A DNA stretch of 64,000 nucleotides from Faecalibacterium prausnitzii (GCF_003287495.1 NZ_PRLE01000005.1:62001-126000), one strand, 5' to 3'. Counted from the stretch's first letter, positions 32,407 through 41,870 are shown. Notes: generated from the sequence alone by a model not told the origin. Made by a program: numbers and translations.

Positions 32407-33603
32407 ATGAAAAAGCTACTGAACAATCTGCCGTTCCGGCTGCTGCTGGGCATCGTGATCGGCATTATTCTGGGTCAGGTCTTCCCGCTGAGTTTCATGC
32501 GGGTGGTCGTTACCCTGCAGTACATCATGGGCCAGCTCATCACGTTCTGTGTCCCGCTCATCATCATCGGCTTTATCGCACCGTCCATCACCAAGCTGGG
32601 CAAGAACGCGTCCCGCCTGCTGGGCGTGGCGGTTGTCATCGCTTACGTTTCGTCCATCTGCGCAGCCTTTATGAGCACCGGTGCCGGCTACGCGCTGATC
32701 CCTCACCTGTCCATCGACACCGAAGTCGCTGGCCTGCGGGAGCTGCCGGGCGTTGTGTTTGAGCTGAATATCCCTCAGATCATGAGTGTCATGAGCGCGC
32801 TGGTCCTCAGCGTGCTGGTTGGCCTGGCCGCTACCTGGACCAACAGCAAGCTCACCTGTGATTTCCTGGCCGAGTTCCAGAACATCGTGCTGGACATCGT
32901 CAGCAAGATCATCATTCCCATCCTGCCGTTCTACATTGCCACCACGTTCTGCAACCTGAGCTATGAGGGCATGATCACCCATCAGCTGCCCGCGTTCCTG
33001 CAGATCATCATTATCGTCATGATCGGCCATTACATCTGGCTGACGGTCCTGTATCTGCTGGCAGGCGCTTACTCCGGCAAGAACCCCTGGGAAGTGCTCC
33101 GCCACTATGGTCCCGCTTACCTGACCGCTGTCGGCACCATGTCCAGCGCCGCTACCCTGGCCGTTGCTCTGGACTGCGCCCGCAAGAGCAAGGTCCTGCG
33201 CAAGGATATGGTCAGCTTTGGCATCCCCCTGTTTGCCAACATCCATCTGTGCGGCTCGGTCCTGACGGAAGTGTTCTTCTGCATGACCATCTCCAAGATC
33301 CTCTACGGCAAGCTGCCCAGCATCGGCACCATGATCTTGTTCTGCCTGCTGCTCGGCATCTTCGCCATCGGCGCTCCCGGCGTCCCCGGCGGTACGGTCA
33401 TGGCCTCTCTGGGCCTGATCACTGGCGTGCTGATGTTTGATGACGCCGGCACCGCCCTGATGCTGGCCATCTTTGCCCTGCAGGACAGCTTCGGCACTGC
33501 CTGCAACGTCACCGGTGACGGCGCTCTGACCCTGATGCTGACCGGCTACGCCGAAAAGCATGGGATCCAGGAGAACCAGAACATCGAGAGCCCCGTCCTG
33601 TAA
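32407..33603 (+). CDS. Dicarboxylate/amino-acid:cation symporter (DAACS)
   Basis: A 398-residue transporter with about eight membrane helices and two re-entrant loops, of the DAACS family (SstT/GltP/GltT-like). Seen: LPFRLLLGIVIGIILGQVFP, the LTAVGTMSSAATL hairpin (counterpart of the serine-rich loop) and FGTACNVTGDGALTLML near the substrate site. Operon context with a cysteine desulfidase suggests cysteine or serine as substrate. ATG 32407 follows GGAGGAAAAGGGG. The gap from cyuA is 82 bases and contains a short hairpin (CCCTGCAT...ATGCAGGG). Confidence 0.88.
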   Translation: MKKLLNNLPFRLLLGIVIGIILGQVFPLSFMRVVVTLQYIMGQLITFCVPLIIIGFIAPSITKLGKNASRLLGVAVVIAYVSSICAAFMSTGAGYALIPHLSIDTEVAGLRELPGVVFELNIPQIMSVMSALVLSVLVGLAATWTNSKLTCDFLAEFQNIVLDIVSKIIIPILPFYIATTFCNLSYEGMITHQLPAFLQIIIIVMIGHYIWLTVLYLLAGAYSGKNPWEVLRHYGPAYLTAVGTMSSAATLAVALDCARKSKVLRKDMVSFGIPLFANIHLCGSVLTEVFFCMTISKILYGKLPSIGTMILFCLLLGIFAIGAPGVPGGTVMASLGLITGVLMFDDAGTALMLAIFALQDSFGTACNVTGDGALTLMLTGYAEKHGIQENQNIESPVL

Positions 33604-33696
33604 CCAAAACATTCTTCCACCAAGAACCTCACACCAAGAACCTCAATGGAAACACTGGCCCCAGCGGCAAGATCAGCCAGCCGCTGCAGCGGCAGA

Positions 33697-33728
33697 GGAG
33701 AGCGGCCCGGAAACGGGCCGCTCTTTTC
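33697..33728 (+). terminator. Terminator of the cyuA-symporter operon
   Basis: GAGCGGCCCG pairs with CGGGCCGCTC over GAAA, followed by TTTTCG. Confidence 0.85.
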
Positions 33729-33891
33729 GTGCTGTGGGTCAAAGCACTCCATTGGAACAAAAAATGTACAAAAGCTTCTTTATTTTGTCATAACTGTTCC
33801 GTATAATAAAAGATAGGGACTCATTGGAAATTTGCGGCCACCCGCTCCCGGCGGGCCTGCTTTACAACAAATACAGAGGAGGAACACTCTC

Positions 33892-34590
33892 ATGGCAAAC
33901 GAAAAGATCCTTGTCGTGGACGACGATACCAATATCTGCGAGCTGCTGCGGCTCTACCTGACCAAGGAGGGCTACCAGGTCACCACCGCCAACGATGGGG
34001 AAGAGGGCCTGGAAAAATTCAGCCAGGTCAAGCCGGACATGGTGCTGCTGGACGTGATGATGCCCCGGCTGGACGGCCTGGAGGTCTGCCGCCGCATCCG
34101 CAAGATGGGCAACACCCCGGTGATGATGCTGACGGCCAAGGGCGAGACCTTTGACAAGGTGCTGGGCCTGGAGCTGGGTGCCGACGATTATATGGTCAAG
34201 CCCTTTGACGCCAAGGAAGTGGTGGCCCGCATCAAGGCGGTGCTCCGCCGCTGCCAGAATTCCTCCGCCGCGGCGGAAAGCACCGAGGGCGTCATTGAGT
34301 TTGACAACCTGCGGCTGGATATGAACAGCTATGAGCTGCGGGTCAAGGGCAAGGTGGTGGAGGCTCCTCCCAAGGAGCTGGAGCTGCTCAACTGCCTGGC
34401 CTCCCACCCCAACCGCGTTTACACCCGCGACCAGCTGCTGGACGAGGTGTGGGGATTTGAGTATTACGGCGATTCCCGCACCATTGACGTGCATGTCAAG
34501 CGCTTGCGCGAGAAGCTGGCAGGGGCCTCTGATAAATGGGAGCTCAAGACCGTGTGGGGCGTGGGTTATAAATTCGAGGTGCGTCAGTAA
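33892..34590 (+). CDS. OmpR/PhoB-family response regulator
   Basis: A 232-residue regulator: receiver domain at 1-120 with acidic pocket Asp10/Asp11, phosphorylation site Asp54 (MVLLDVMMP) and the conserved Lys in YMVKPF; winged-helix DNA-binding domain at about 130-232 (LELLNCLASHPNRVYTRDQL; GDSRTIDVHVKRLREKL). It overlaps the sensor kinase gene by one base (TAATG). AGAGGAGGA precedes ATG 33892. A TATAAT at 33802-33807 is the likely -10 of its promoter. Target genes unknown. Confidence 0.93.
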   Translation: MANEKILVVDDDTNICELLRLYLTKEGYQVTTANDGEEGLEKFSQVKPDMVLLDVMMPRLDGLEVCRRIRKMGNTPVMMLTAKGETFDKVLGLELGADDYMVKPFDAKEVVARIKAVLRRCQNSSAAAESTEGVIEFDNLRLDMNSYELRVKGKVVEAPPKELELLNCLASHPNRVYTRDQLLDEVWGFEYYGDSRTIDVHVKRLREKLAGASDKWELKTVWGVGYKFEVRQ

Positions 34591-36122
34591 TGCGCAAGAG
34601 TATTTCCGTGGCGTTCTTCTCCACGGTGTCCACCCTGATGGTGCTGGGCATCGTGTTGATGGGCTTTTCGGAGTGGGTGCTGTTCAAGGGCTATTTTGCC
34701 AAAGACCGGTATGAAACGCTGGACCAGGTGGTGGGCGTAGCGGAACGCACAGCCCAGTATCTGGTGCAGGAGGCGGCCCTGCCAGAGGGCGATGAGCTGG
34801 AAGCGCTGAGCACCAAGCTGGAGATCATCGGCGAGAGCGCCGAGGCGTATCTGTTTTTTACGGACAACGACGGCAACGTGATGCTGGCCTCCAACCCGGA
34901 CATGCTGAACGATGCGGTCGTGGACATTGATTTCCGCACCAGCGCCAATGCGGCACCGGACCCGGACGGCGGCGAGCGCTACCATCTGTTCAGTGACCTG
35001 GACGGCACCCTGACCGAGAAGAGCTACATTGCAGTGATGCGGCTGGTGGACAGCCAGAGCTATCCCAGCGGCTGGCTGTTCCTATGCTCTTCCGGCGAGC
35101 AGCTTGCCGAGTTCAAGCAGCAGTTCTGGTCCAACTTCCTGCTGTCGTCCTGCGTGATGCTGCTCTGCGCCAGCGTGCTGACCAAAGTGCTGATGCACAA
35201 GCTTACCGACCCGCTCCAGAAAGTGACGGATGCCGCCCAGCGGTTTGGCGGCGGCGACCTCTCGGTCCGTGTGGAGGGCGTCGAGGGCGAGGGCGAAGTG
35301 GCCGACCTGGCCCGCACCTTTAACACCATGGCCGAAAACATCCAGATGAACGACAACTCCCGGGGCCAGTTCATGGGCAACATCGCCCACGAGCTGCGCA
35401 CCCCCATGACCACCATCAAGGGCTTCATCGACGGCATTCTGGACGGGACCATCCCGCCGGAGATGCAGAACCACTATTTGCAGCTGGTCAGTGAGGAGAC
35501 CGGGCGGCTGGCCCGGCTGATCCAGAACATGCTGGACCTCTCCAAGCTGGAAAGCGGCGAGTATCAGGTCAACGCCCGGATGTTCAACATCTGGGAGACC
35601 CTGACCGGCGTGGCCCTCTCGGCGGAGCAGCGGATCAACGACGGGATGATCGACATTGACGGCCTGACCATGGACGAAAAAGTCCTCGTCTACGCCGACC
35701 CGGACCTCATCCATCAGGTGGCCTACAACCTGCTGGACAACGCCATCAAATTCACCCCGGCAGGCGGCACCATCCGCTTCTCGGTGGAAAAGCTGGGCCC
35801 TGAAGTGGAAATCTCGATTTGGAACTCCGGCCAGGGCATCAGCCCGGAGGCACTGCCCTATGTGTTCCAGCGGTTCTATAAAGAAGACCGCTCCCGCGGG
35901 CTCCATGCCCGGGGTGCCGGCTTGGGCCTGAACATCTGCAAGGTGCTGGTGAACCTCTCCGGCGGTCAGATCCGGGTGGAGAGCCAGCAGGGCGAGTGGT
36001 GCAAGTTCGTCTTCACCCTGCCCACCCAGCCGCCCAACCCCGGCGAGATGAAGCGCCTGCCCGACGAGAGCGGACGCCCCGGCGCGGTGGAAGACCCCGC
36101 CAGCATGAAACCTGTCAACTGA
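34590..36122 (+). CDS. Membrane sensor histidine kinase
   Basis: A 510-residue kinase: membrane helix at about 8-32, extracellular sensor domain of about 140 residues, second helix near 180-200, HAMP domain (TDPLQKVTDAAQRFGGGDLSV), DHp domain with phospho-His267 (NIAHELRTPMTTIKGF), and HATPase domain with the N box (NLLDNAIKFT), G1 (WNSGQGI), F box (FQRFYKEDRS) and G2 (GAGLGLNIC). It partners with the regulator upstream. The C-terminal about 35 residues after the ATPase domain are proline-rich and unstructured. The stimulus is not evident. Confidence 0.92.
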   Translation: MRKSISVAFFSTVSTLMVLGIVLMGFSEWVLFKGYFAKDRYETLDQVVGVAERTAQYLVQEAALPEGDELEALSTKLEIIGESAEAYLFFTDNDGNVMLASNPDMLNDAVVDIDFRTSANAAPDPDGGERYHLFSDLDGTLTEKSYIAVMRLVDSQSYPSGWLFLCSSGEQLAEFKQQFWSNFLLSSCVMLLCASVLTKVLMHKLTDPLQKVTDAAQRFGGGDLSVRVEGVEGEGEVADLARTFNTMAENIQMNDNSRGQFMGNIAHELRTPMTTIKGFIDGILDGTIPPEMQNHYLQLVSEETGRLARLIQNMLDLSKLESGEYQVNARMFNIWETLTGVALSAEQRINDGMIDIDGLTMDEKVLVYADPDLIHQVAYNLLDNAIKFTPAGGTIRFSVEKLGPEVEISIWNSGQGISPEALPYVFQRFYKEDRSRGLHARGAGLGLNICKVLVNLSGGQIRVESQQGEWCKFVFTLPTQPPNPGEMKRLPDESGRPGAVEDPASMKPVN

Positions 36123-36128
36123 ATCACG

Positions 36129-36178
36129 GCAGTCAGACTACCCCGGGCGCTCGGGATGGTCTGGCTGCTTTTACATTT
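36129..36178 (+). terminator. Terminator of the two-component operon
   Basis: GCAGTCAGAC pairs with GTCTGGCTGC (one G-T) with additional pairs inside, followed by TTTTAC. Confidence 0.65.
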
Positions 36179-36352
36179 GCTGCGGCGGATTGCGTTCTTT
36201 CCGTGAAAAACACGGCCGCGGGTTTGATTTTTTGCCCGTTTTCATGTAAACTAAAGAGTAACCATGTCAGGGCTGTTTCCCACCGCAAAAACGACGGTTT
36301 TGACATGACTTGCAGAATAAAATTCTCTAAAAATAACGGAGAGTAAATTAAA

Positions 36353-37003
36353 ATGACGATCGTAAGTCCTTCGATTCTTTCAGCCAATTTTTCCTGCCTG
36401 GGTGCGGACTGCCGCATGGTGCTGGATGCCGGCGCGCAGATGCTGCACTATGACGTGATGGACGGCCACTTTGTGCCCAACATCAGCTTTGGCGTGCCTG
36501 TGCTCAAGAGCCTCCACAAGGCCATGCCGGACGCGTTCTATGATGTCCACCTGATGATCAGCCACCCGCTGCAGTATGCGGAGCCGTTCATCAAGGCGGG
36601 TGCCACGCTGTACAATTTCCACCTCGAGTGCGAGGATGACATCCAGCAGACCATCGACGCGGTGAAAGCGCTGGGCTGCAAGGTGGGCCTGACCATCAAG
36701 CCCGGCACCGCCCCGGAGGCGCTGGAGCCTTATCTGGACCAGCTGGATCTGGTGCTGGTGATGAGCGTGGAGCCCGGCTTCGGCGGGCAGAAGTTCATGC
36801 CCTCGGCGCTGGACAAACTCCGCTGGCTCCGGGCCGAGCGGGAGAAGCGGGCTGCCCACTACCTGCTGGAAGTGGACGGCGGCGTGGACGCCAAGACGGC
36901 TCCTCTTTGCGCGGAGGCCGGGGCGGACATCCTCGTGGCAGGCAGCGCCGTGTTTGGCGCAGCCGACCCGGCGGACGCGGTGCGTCAGCTGGCCGCGCTG
37001 TAA
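36353..37003 (+). CDS. rpe: Ribulose-phosphate 3-epimerase
   Basis: A 216-residue TIM-barrel enzyme interconverting ribulose-5-phosphate and xylulose-5-phosphate in the pentose phosphate pathway. Seen: ILSANFSCLG at the N-terminus, YDVMDGHFVPNISFG with metal-binding His and Asp, DVHLMISHP, VMSVEPGFGGQKF, and VDGGVDAKTAPLC with the catalytic Asp. Length is typical. It is followed after 10 bases by three genes for Rnf/Nqr-like membrane subunits with a shared ribosome-binding layout, so they seem co-transcribed. Confidence 0.95.
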   Translation: MTIVSPSILSANFSCLGADCRMVLDAGAQMLHYDVMDGHFVPNISFGVPVLKSLHKAMPDAFYDVHLMISHPLQYAEPFIKAGATLYNFHLECEDDIQQTIDAVKALGCKVGLTIKPGTAPEALEPYLDQLDLVLVMSVEPGFGGQKFMPSALDKLRWLRAEREKRAAHYLLEVDGGVDAKTAPLCAEAGADILVAGSAVFGAADPADAVRQLAAL

Positions 37004-37013
37004 GGAGCTGCCC

Positions 37014-38045
37014 ATGGAAGAAGCATTGATCCAATGGCAGGAGCAGGAGCTGACCCAAACGGGCCACTATTACAAGCACATCTGCTGGATGGTGGTGCCG
37101 CTGCTCTGGATGTCCTGCTATTTCTACGGCCCGCGCCCGCTGCTGCTCTGCGGTGTGGCATTGCTGGTGGGCAACCTGTGCGACCGCCTCATCTCCCTGC
37201 TGCGGCGCCGGGTGTACCAGCCCAAAGATTATTCCAATGAGAGTTTTGCCCTCATCATCGCCCTGCTGATGCCCGCCACGGTGGACTGGTATGTTCTGGT
37301 GGCGGCGGTGCTGGCGGGCGTCCTCATCGGCAAAGAAGTGTTCGGCGGCTACGGCAGCTATCCGTTCCACCCGGCCGCTGTGGGTTATGTAGTGGCCGCG
37401 GTCTCCTGGCCGGAGCAGGTGTTCCGGTATCCGCAGCCTTACGCGAGCATCCCGCTCTGGGATGCCTCCGGCGTGGCCGTGTCCAGCACCATCTCGGACA
37501 CCCTGCGCAGCGGCGGCACCCTCAACATCAGCACCCTTTCCCTGGGGCTGGGCGAGTACGCGGCCCCCATGGGCACGGGTGCCGCCCTGGTGCTGGTGGC
37601 CTGCGGGCTGTTCCTCTGGGTGCAGAAAGACATCCGTCTCAGCGCGACGCTGAGTTTCCTCATCACCAGCGCGGTCATCGTGTTCCTGTTTCCCCGGCAG
37701 GTGGGTCTGGACAACGGCCCGCTGCTGATGAATCTGGCGTTCCGCCTGCGCTGTGTGCGGGACGAGCTGCTCACGGGTGCCATGCTGTTCAGCGCCGTGT
37801 TCCTCCTCAACGAGCCGTACACCTGCGCCCACCACCGGCGGGGCCGCATCCTGTACGGTGTGCTGATGGGCGTTGTGACCGTGAGCTTCCGCTATTTCGG
37901 CGTCTATGAGACCGGTGTCTGCTTTGCGCTGCTGGTGGTCAACAGCATTTCCGGCTGGATGGACCGCACCGAGACCCATCTCTATGCACTGCTGCACTCC
38001 CGGAAAAACGCGGGAGACAACGCCGGAAAGGAGGGGGCCGAATGA
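37014..38045 (+). CDS. RnfD/NqrB-like membrane subunit
   Basis: A 343-residue protein with about nine membrane helices, similar to the RnfD/NqrB subunit of ferredoxin:NAD or Na+-pumping oxidoreductases. The conserved GYGSYPFHPAAVGYV segment (usual form FGGLGQNPFNPA) is visible. The expected FMN-linking SGAT site is not clearly present (the local sequence is DASGVAVSSTISD), so covalent flavin is doubtful. AAGGAG precedes ATG 37014. It overlaps the following RnfE-like gene by 4 bases. Genes for RnfB, RnfC and RnfG are not adjacent. Confidence 0.78.
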   Translation: MEEALIQWQEQELTQTGHYYKHICWMVVPLLWMSCYFYGPRPLLLCGVALLVGNLCDRLISLLRRRVYQPKDYSNESFALIIALLMPATVDWYVLVAAVLAGVLIGKEVFGGYGSYPFHPAAVGYVVAAVSWPEQVFRYPQPYASIPLWDASGVAVSSTISDTLRSGGTLNISTLSLGLGEYAAPMGTGAALVLVACGLFLWVQKDIRLSATLSFLITSAVIVFLFPRQVGLDNGPLLMNLAFRLRCVRDELLTGAMLFSAVFLLNEPYTCAHHRRGRILYGVLMGVVTVSFRYFGVYETGVCFALLVVNSISGWMDRTETHLYALLHSRKNAGDNAGKEGAE

Positions 38046-38770
38046 GACGTTCTGTTGCTGAAATGATCGTCCGGGACCCGGAAAAATACGCACACCATGA
38101 TCGTGTGTTCCTCAATAACCCGGTGGTCATGCAGGGCATGGGCCTGGCCCCGCTGGTGGTGCTTGCCACCACGGGCAAAAACGCCCTGATGCTGGCGGTT
38201 TCCGTGGCTTTGCTGCTGACGCCCTCCCGGATGCTGGCCTGCCTGCTGAGCCGGGCGTTCCCCCTGCGGGACGAGCAGCCCGCCCAAGAAGAACTGGAGA
38301 AAAAACTGCTGCCCCGCGGCCTCATCTACAGCGGCAGCGCGGCAGTGGTGTATCTGGCCGTGTATCCCATCCTGAACGCGCTGTTCGGGGTGGACCTGCT
38401 GGCTTTGGGCATCTACCTGCCCATGCTGGTGGTGGAGCCCCTGCTCATCTACCGTTTTGGCCGTGTGCAGGAGACCATGCAGAAAGCAGTCTCCAAGGGC
38501 CTGCGTATCACGCTGGGCTATGTGCTGCTGCTGCTCCTGCTGGGCTGTGTGCGGGAGTGGATGGCACTGGGCACGGTGTTCGGCCTGCCGCTGCTCAGCC
38601 GCCCGGTGCTGCCCATGGCCGGAATGCCGGCAGGCGGCTTCATCGTGCTGGGCATCCTGTGCGCCATCTGGCGCGCCCTGGCCCAGCACCGGAAAAATTA
38701 CCTGAAGACAGAGGCCCGCAATACCGTGGCCGTGCATCACCAGAAGGAGGCGAACCGCGAGCATGAGTGA
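38042..38770 (+). CDS. RnfE/NqrD-like membrane subunit
   Basis: A 242-residue protein with about six membrane helices. N-terminal RVFLNNPVVMQGMGLAPLVVLATT matches the conserved NPVLVQLLGLCPLLAVT segment of RnfE/NqrD. RnfE and RnfA form the inverted-repeat core carrying a 2Fe-2S cluster between conserved cysteines; here the corresponding N-terminal Cys is replaced (GLAP instead of GLCP), so that cluster may be absent. Overlaps both neighbours. The C-terminus is a charged tail of about 30 residues. Confidence 0.75.
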   Translation: MRRSVAEMIVRDPEKYAHHDRVFLNNPVVMQGMGLAPLVVLATTGKNALMLAVSVALLLTPSRMLACLLSRAFPLRDEQPAQEELEKKLLPRGLIYSGSAAVVYLAVYPILNALFGVDLLALGIYLPMLVVEPLLIYRFGRVQETMQKAVSKGLRITLGYVLLLLLLGCVREWMALGTVFGLPLLSRPVLPMAGMPAGGFIVLGILCAIWRALAQHRKNYLKTEARNTVAVHHQKEANREHE

Positions 38771-39371
38771 AGTCCTGCGTGCCGTTGGCATCTTCTGCAG
38801 CTATGCGGTGCTGGCTGTCTTTGCGCAGAGCGCCGTGTTCACCCGCGGCCTGGGCGTGTCCCGCCTGGTGCAGCTGGTGGGCGACGACCGCACCAACAGC
38901 TGGTGGTTTGCGCTGTTGCTCTGTGTCACCCAGCTGCTGGTGGCCCCGCTGGCGTTCTACGCCGGCCAGCTCATTGCCCCGCTGGCAAACCGCGCCCAGC
39001 TCCGCCCGTTGGTCTATGTGGCCTGCGTGGCGGTGGTCTGCATTTTTGAACATCTGGTGCTCCGGGCAGTCAAAGGCCCCCGCAGCGGCCAGCTCCTCCG
39101 CATCCTGCCGGTGGCAGCCATCAACAGCTGCGTGCTGGGCACGGTGCTGGTGGAGCGCACCCAGAGCTTTACGCTGGGCCAGTCCCTGGGGTTTGGCCTG
39201 GGCAGCGGCCTGGGCTACCTGCTGGCTGTCCTGCTGGTCACGGAGGCGCGGCACCGCCTGCGCAGCCGGGCCATCCCGTCGGCGTTCCGCGGCCTGCCCG
39301 TCACGCTCGTCTACATCGGCGTGCTGGCGCTGGCCATCTATGGCTTTACCGGACATTCTGTGATCCTCTGA
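38763..39371 (+). CDS. RnfA/NqrE-like membrane subunit
   Basis: A 202-residue protein with about six membrane helices. N-terminal VFAQSAVFTRGLGVSRLVQ is similar to the RnfA/NqrE start (NNFVLSRFLGLCPFLGV) but lacks the GLCP cysteine, as in the RnfE-like partner. In the middle, PVAAINSCVLGTVL matches the conserved P-L-I-T-N-C-A-V-L-G segment, with its Cys retained. It is the last of the three; a gap of 27 bases leads to a DUF4015 protein. The loss of both GLCP cysteines suggests a diverged, possibly non-electron-transferring module. Confidence 0.75.
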   Translation: MSEVLRAVGIFCSYAVLAVFAQSAVFTRGLGVSRLVQLVGDDRTNSWWFALLLCVTQLLVAPLAFYAGQLIAPLANRAQLRPLVYVACVAVVCIFEHLVLRAVKGPRSGQLLRILPVAAINSCVLGTVLVERTQSFTLGQSLGFGLGSGLGYLLAVLLVTEARHRLRSRAIPSAFRGLPVTLVYIGVLALAIYGFTGHSVIL

Positions 39372-39398
39372 TCTCTGCAAGGAGGGGAGTAACGAACT

Positions 39399-40508
39399 AT
39401 GGCACACTATAAAAAACGCCCCAAAGTCAAGCGCTACCGGCGCAGTTTTTACAGCCGGGAAATGAAGCTGAAAAAGGGCATTGGCATTGCGGTGCTGGTG
39501 CTGGCGGTGCTGGGCATCGGCTGGCTGGCCGCGCCCCATGTGCTGGACTGGGCCACCCACACCTGGTACACGGTGGTGCGCAACCGCGACCTGAGCGCTT
39601 CCTCTCCGGCCGTCTCGGAGGCAGCCAGCAGCACGGCCGCGTCGGAAGCGGCGGCTTCTTCCGTGGCGGAGCCGGAGCCTGCGCCGGAACCGGAACCCAC
39701 CCCCGGCACCGCCATTGTGGCGGGCAGCTGGACGGAAGTGGATGTGACCACCCTGACCGATGAAGCTGCCATCACCGCCGCTGCCCAGCAGCTGGCGGCA
39801 CAGGGTGCCGTGTATGCGGTGGTTCCGCTCAAGGATACGGCGGGCAGCCTGTATTATGCCTCCCAGGTGCCTGCAGCCGCAGGCAGTGTGGCGGCAAACC
39901 CGGTGGATGCGGCAGCCATTGCCCGCGTCTTCAAGGCAAACGGCATCACGCCGGTGGCGCAGCTGGCCGCGTTCCGTGACCCGGCCGGTGCCCGCGCGGA
40001 CCACGCCATGGCCATCCGCTATAAAGGCCAGGAATACCTCTGGTTGGACAACAAGGCCTCGGCGGGCGGAAACCCGTGGCTCAACCCCTATGCGGCGGAG
40101 GCAGTACAGTATATCGGCGACCTGATCGAGGAAGTGCACGGCATGGGCTTTGATCAGGTGCTGCTGAAGAACGTGCAGTTCCCGTCTTCCACCAGCTCCA
40201 AGCAGGACTACGGCAGCACCAACGGTGTGGACCGTGCCGGGCAGCTGGCGGCGGACATTGCCGCCTGGCAGAGCCGTTTTGGCACCGAAGTCACCCTCTG
40301 GTACGGCTACAGCCTGAGCCAGGTGACGGATGCCACCAGCGCGCTGGGCGTGCCGGCTGCCCAGCTGGGCATGAAAAACCTGCTGGTGGAGGTGCCCGGC
40401 TCTTCCACACTGGATGAAGCTGGCCGCACCACCCTGACCCGGATGCTGGAGGACGCCGGTGTGGAGCACACCGTCATCCGGGACGACGCGGCGGGCCGGT
40501 TCGAGTGA
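39399..40508 (+). CDS. Membrane-anchored DUF4015 putative glycoside hydrolase
   Basis: A 369-residue protein with basic N-terminus, one membrane helix (about 26-44, GIAVLVLAVLGIGWLA), a low-complexity Ala/Ser/Glu/Pro linker (66-105) and an extracellular domain similar to DUF4015 (putative glycosyl hydrolase, TIM barrel): ITPVAQLAAFRDPAGA, YLWLDNKASAGGNPWLNPY, GFDQVLLKNVQFPS. In canonical members the last motif reads D-Y-V-R-F-P; here an Asp is replaced by Asn. It may act on cell wall or surface polysaccharide. GGAGGGG precedes the ATG. Confidence 0.75.
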   Translation: MAHYKKRPKVKRYRRSFYSREMKLKKGIGIAVLVLAVLGIGWLAAPHVLDWATHTWYTVVRNRDLSASSPAVSEAASSTAASEAAASSVAEPEPAPEPEPTPGTAIVAGSWTEVDVTTLTDEAAITAAAQQLAAQGAVYAVVPLKDTAGSLYYASQVPAAAGSVAANPVDAAAIARVFKANGITPVAQLAAFRDPAGARADHAMAIRYKGQEYLWLDNKASAGGNPWLNPYAAEAVQYIGDLIEEVHGMGFDQVLLKNVQFPSSTSSKQDYGSTNGVDRAGQLAADIAAWQSRFGTEVTLWYGYSLSQVTDATSALGVPAAQLGMKNLLVEVPGSSTLDEAGRTTLTRMLEDAGVEHTVIRDDAAGRFE

Positions 40509-40562
40509 TCGTAAGTATTGCGTTGGCTGCATTTTTGGAAAGATGAAAGCGAGGAATCCACT

Positions 40563-41855
40563 ATGAATCAGACATCGTGCTTTTCCCCGGCACACATTCT
40601 GCTGCCTGCGGAGCAGATCCCGCTGGAGCAGTGGGGCTGTGTGGCCTGTGATCAGTTTACCAGCGACCGTTCTTACTGGGAGCGGGCCGCGGAGGCGGCA
40701 GCAGGCAGCCCCAGCGCCTTGAACCTGATCCTGCCGGAGGTCTATCTGGAAGAAAGCGATGTGCCCGCCCGGGTGGCCAAGATCCACGAGACCATGGAGG
40801 ACTATGCCCACAACGTGCTGACCCGCGCGGTAGATGGCTTCATTTATGTGGAGCGCACCGAGCGGAGCGGCCGGGTGCGGCAGGGCCTCGTGGGCAAGAT
40901 CGACCTGGAAGCCTACAGCTATGCCCAGGGTGCCCGCCAGGCCATCCGCCCCAGTGAGCGGACGGTGGAGGAGCGCATCCCGCCCCGCATGGCGGTGCGC
41001 CGGGGTGCCTGCCTCGAAACGCCCCATGTGATGATGTTGGCCGATGACCCGGCCTGCACCCTCATTGAGCCCATCGGCGCCCGCAAGAACGAGCTGCGTA
41101 AGGTGTACGAGGGCGAGCTGATGCTGGGCGGCGGCCACATTGCGGGCTGGGCTGTGGAAGACCCCGCCCTGCTGGCCCGGATCGACGCGGCCCTGCAGGG
41201 CCTGGGCAGCCAGGAGGCCTTTGACGCCAAGTACCCGGAGGCCAGGGGGGCCAAACCCCTGACGCTGGCTGTGGGCGACGGCAACCACTCGCTGGCCTCC
41301 GCCAAGGCTTACTGGGAAGAGCTGAAGCCCACCCTGACGCCCGAGCAGCGGGAGACCCACCCCGCCCGCTGGTGCCTGGCCGAGGTGTGCAATGTCCATT
41401 CGCCTGCCATTGAGATCGAGCCTATCCACCGGGTGCTCTTCAACGTGGACTGCGGGGCCGTGCTGCTGGCCCTCATTACCTGGAGCGACGGCAATATGGC
41501 GGGCATCTGCTTTGGCAGCTCCAAAAAGCAGTCCTTTACCCTGGCAGGCCCCCACATCGCCAATGTGCTGAGCTTTGAAGACCCGGTGGCCCCCCTGACC
41601 GTGGGCACCATTGATGAATTTATTGAGTACTTTATGGCCCGCCATAAGGAGGCCCGGGTGGATTATGTCCACGATGAGCCTGCGGTCCGTGCCCTGACCA
41701 AACAGGGCGGGGTGGGCTTCCTGCTGCCGCCCTTTGAAAAGAGCGACCTGTTCAAAGGCATCGTGATGGGCGGCGTGCTGCCCCGCAAGACGTTCAGTAT
41801 GGGCCATGCGGAGGAAAAACGCTATTACATCGAGTGCCGGAAAATTATCGAATAA
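40563..41855 (+). CDS. DUF1015 family protein
   Basis: A 430-residue protein of the DUF1015 family, whose biochemical role is not established (often located near serine or phosphonate metabolism genes). Family traits: GCVACDQFTSDRSYW near the N-terminus, a long alpha/beta core with VGDGNHSLASAKAYWEE, and a C-terminal region with GGVLPRKTFSMGHAEEKRYY. The family member in this group begins with LLP as here. GAGG precedes ATG 40563 at good distance. No clear functional link to neighbours. Confidence 0.85.
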   Translation: MNQTSCFSPAHILLPAEQIPLEQWGCVACDQFTSDRSYWERAAEAAAGSPSALNLILPEVYLEESDVPARVAKIHETMEDYAHNVLTRAVDGFIYVERTERSGRVRQGLVGKIDLEAYSYAQGARQAIRPSERTVEERIPPRMAVRRGACLETPHVMMLADDPACTLIEPIGARKNELRKVYEGELMLGGGHIAGWAVEDPALLARIDAALQGLGSQEAFDAKYPEARGAKPLTLAVGDGNHSLASAKAYWEELKPTLTPEQRETHPARWCLAEVCNVHSPAIEIEPIHRVLFNVDCGAVLLALITWSDGNMAGICFGSSKKQSFTLAGPHIANVLSFEDPVAPLTVGTIDEFIEYFMARHKEARVDYVHDEPAVRALTKQGGVGFLLPPFEKSDLFKGIVMGGVLPRKTFSMGHAEEKRYYIECRKIIE

Positions 41856-41870
41856 CCCAATAGGAGAACC

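Noticed and set aside
33616..33645. Tandem CACCAAGAACCTCA repeat after the symporter gene
   Set aside because: Only two short copies, with no further structure; probably incidental.
38640..41807. 1055-codon open frame on the minus strand opposite the rnfEA, DUF4015 and DUF1015 genes
   Set aside because: It is the antisense shadow of four well-supported genes in a GC-rich genome; its translation is His/Arg/Gly rich with no domain.
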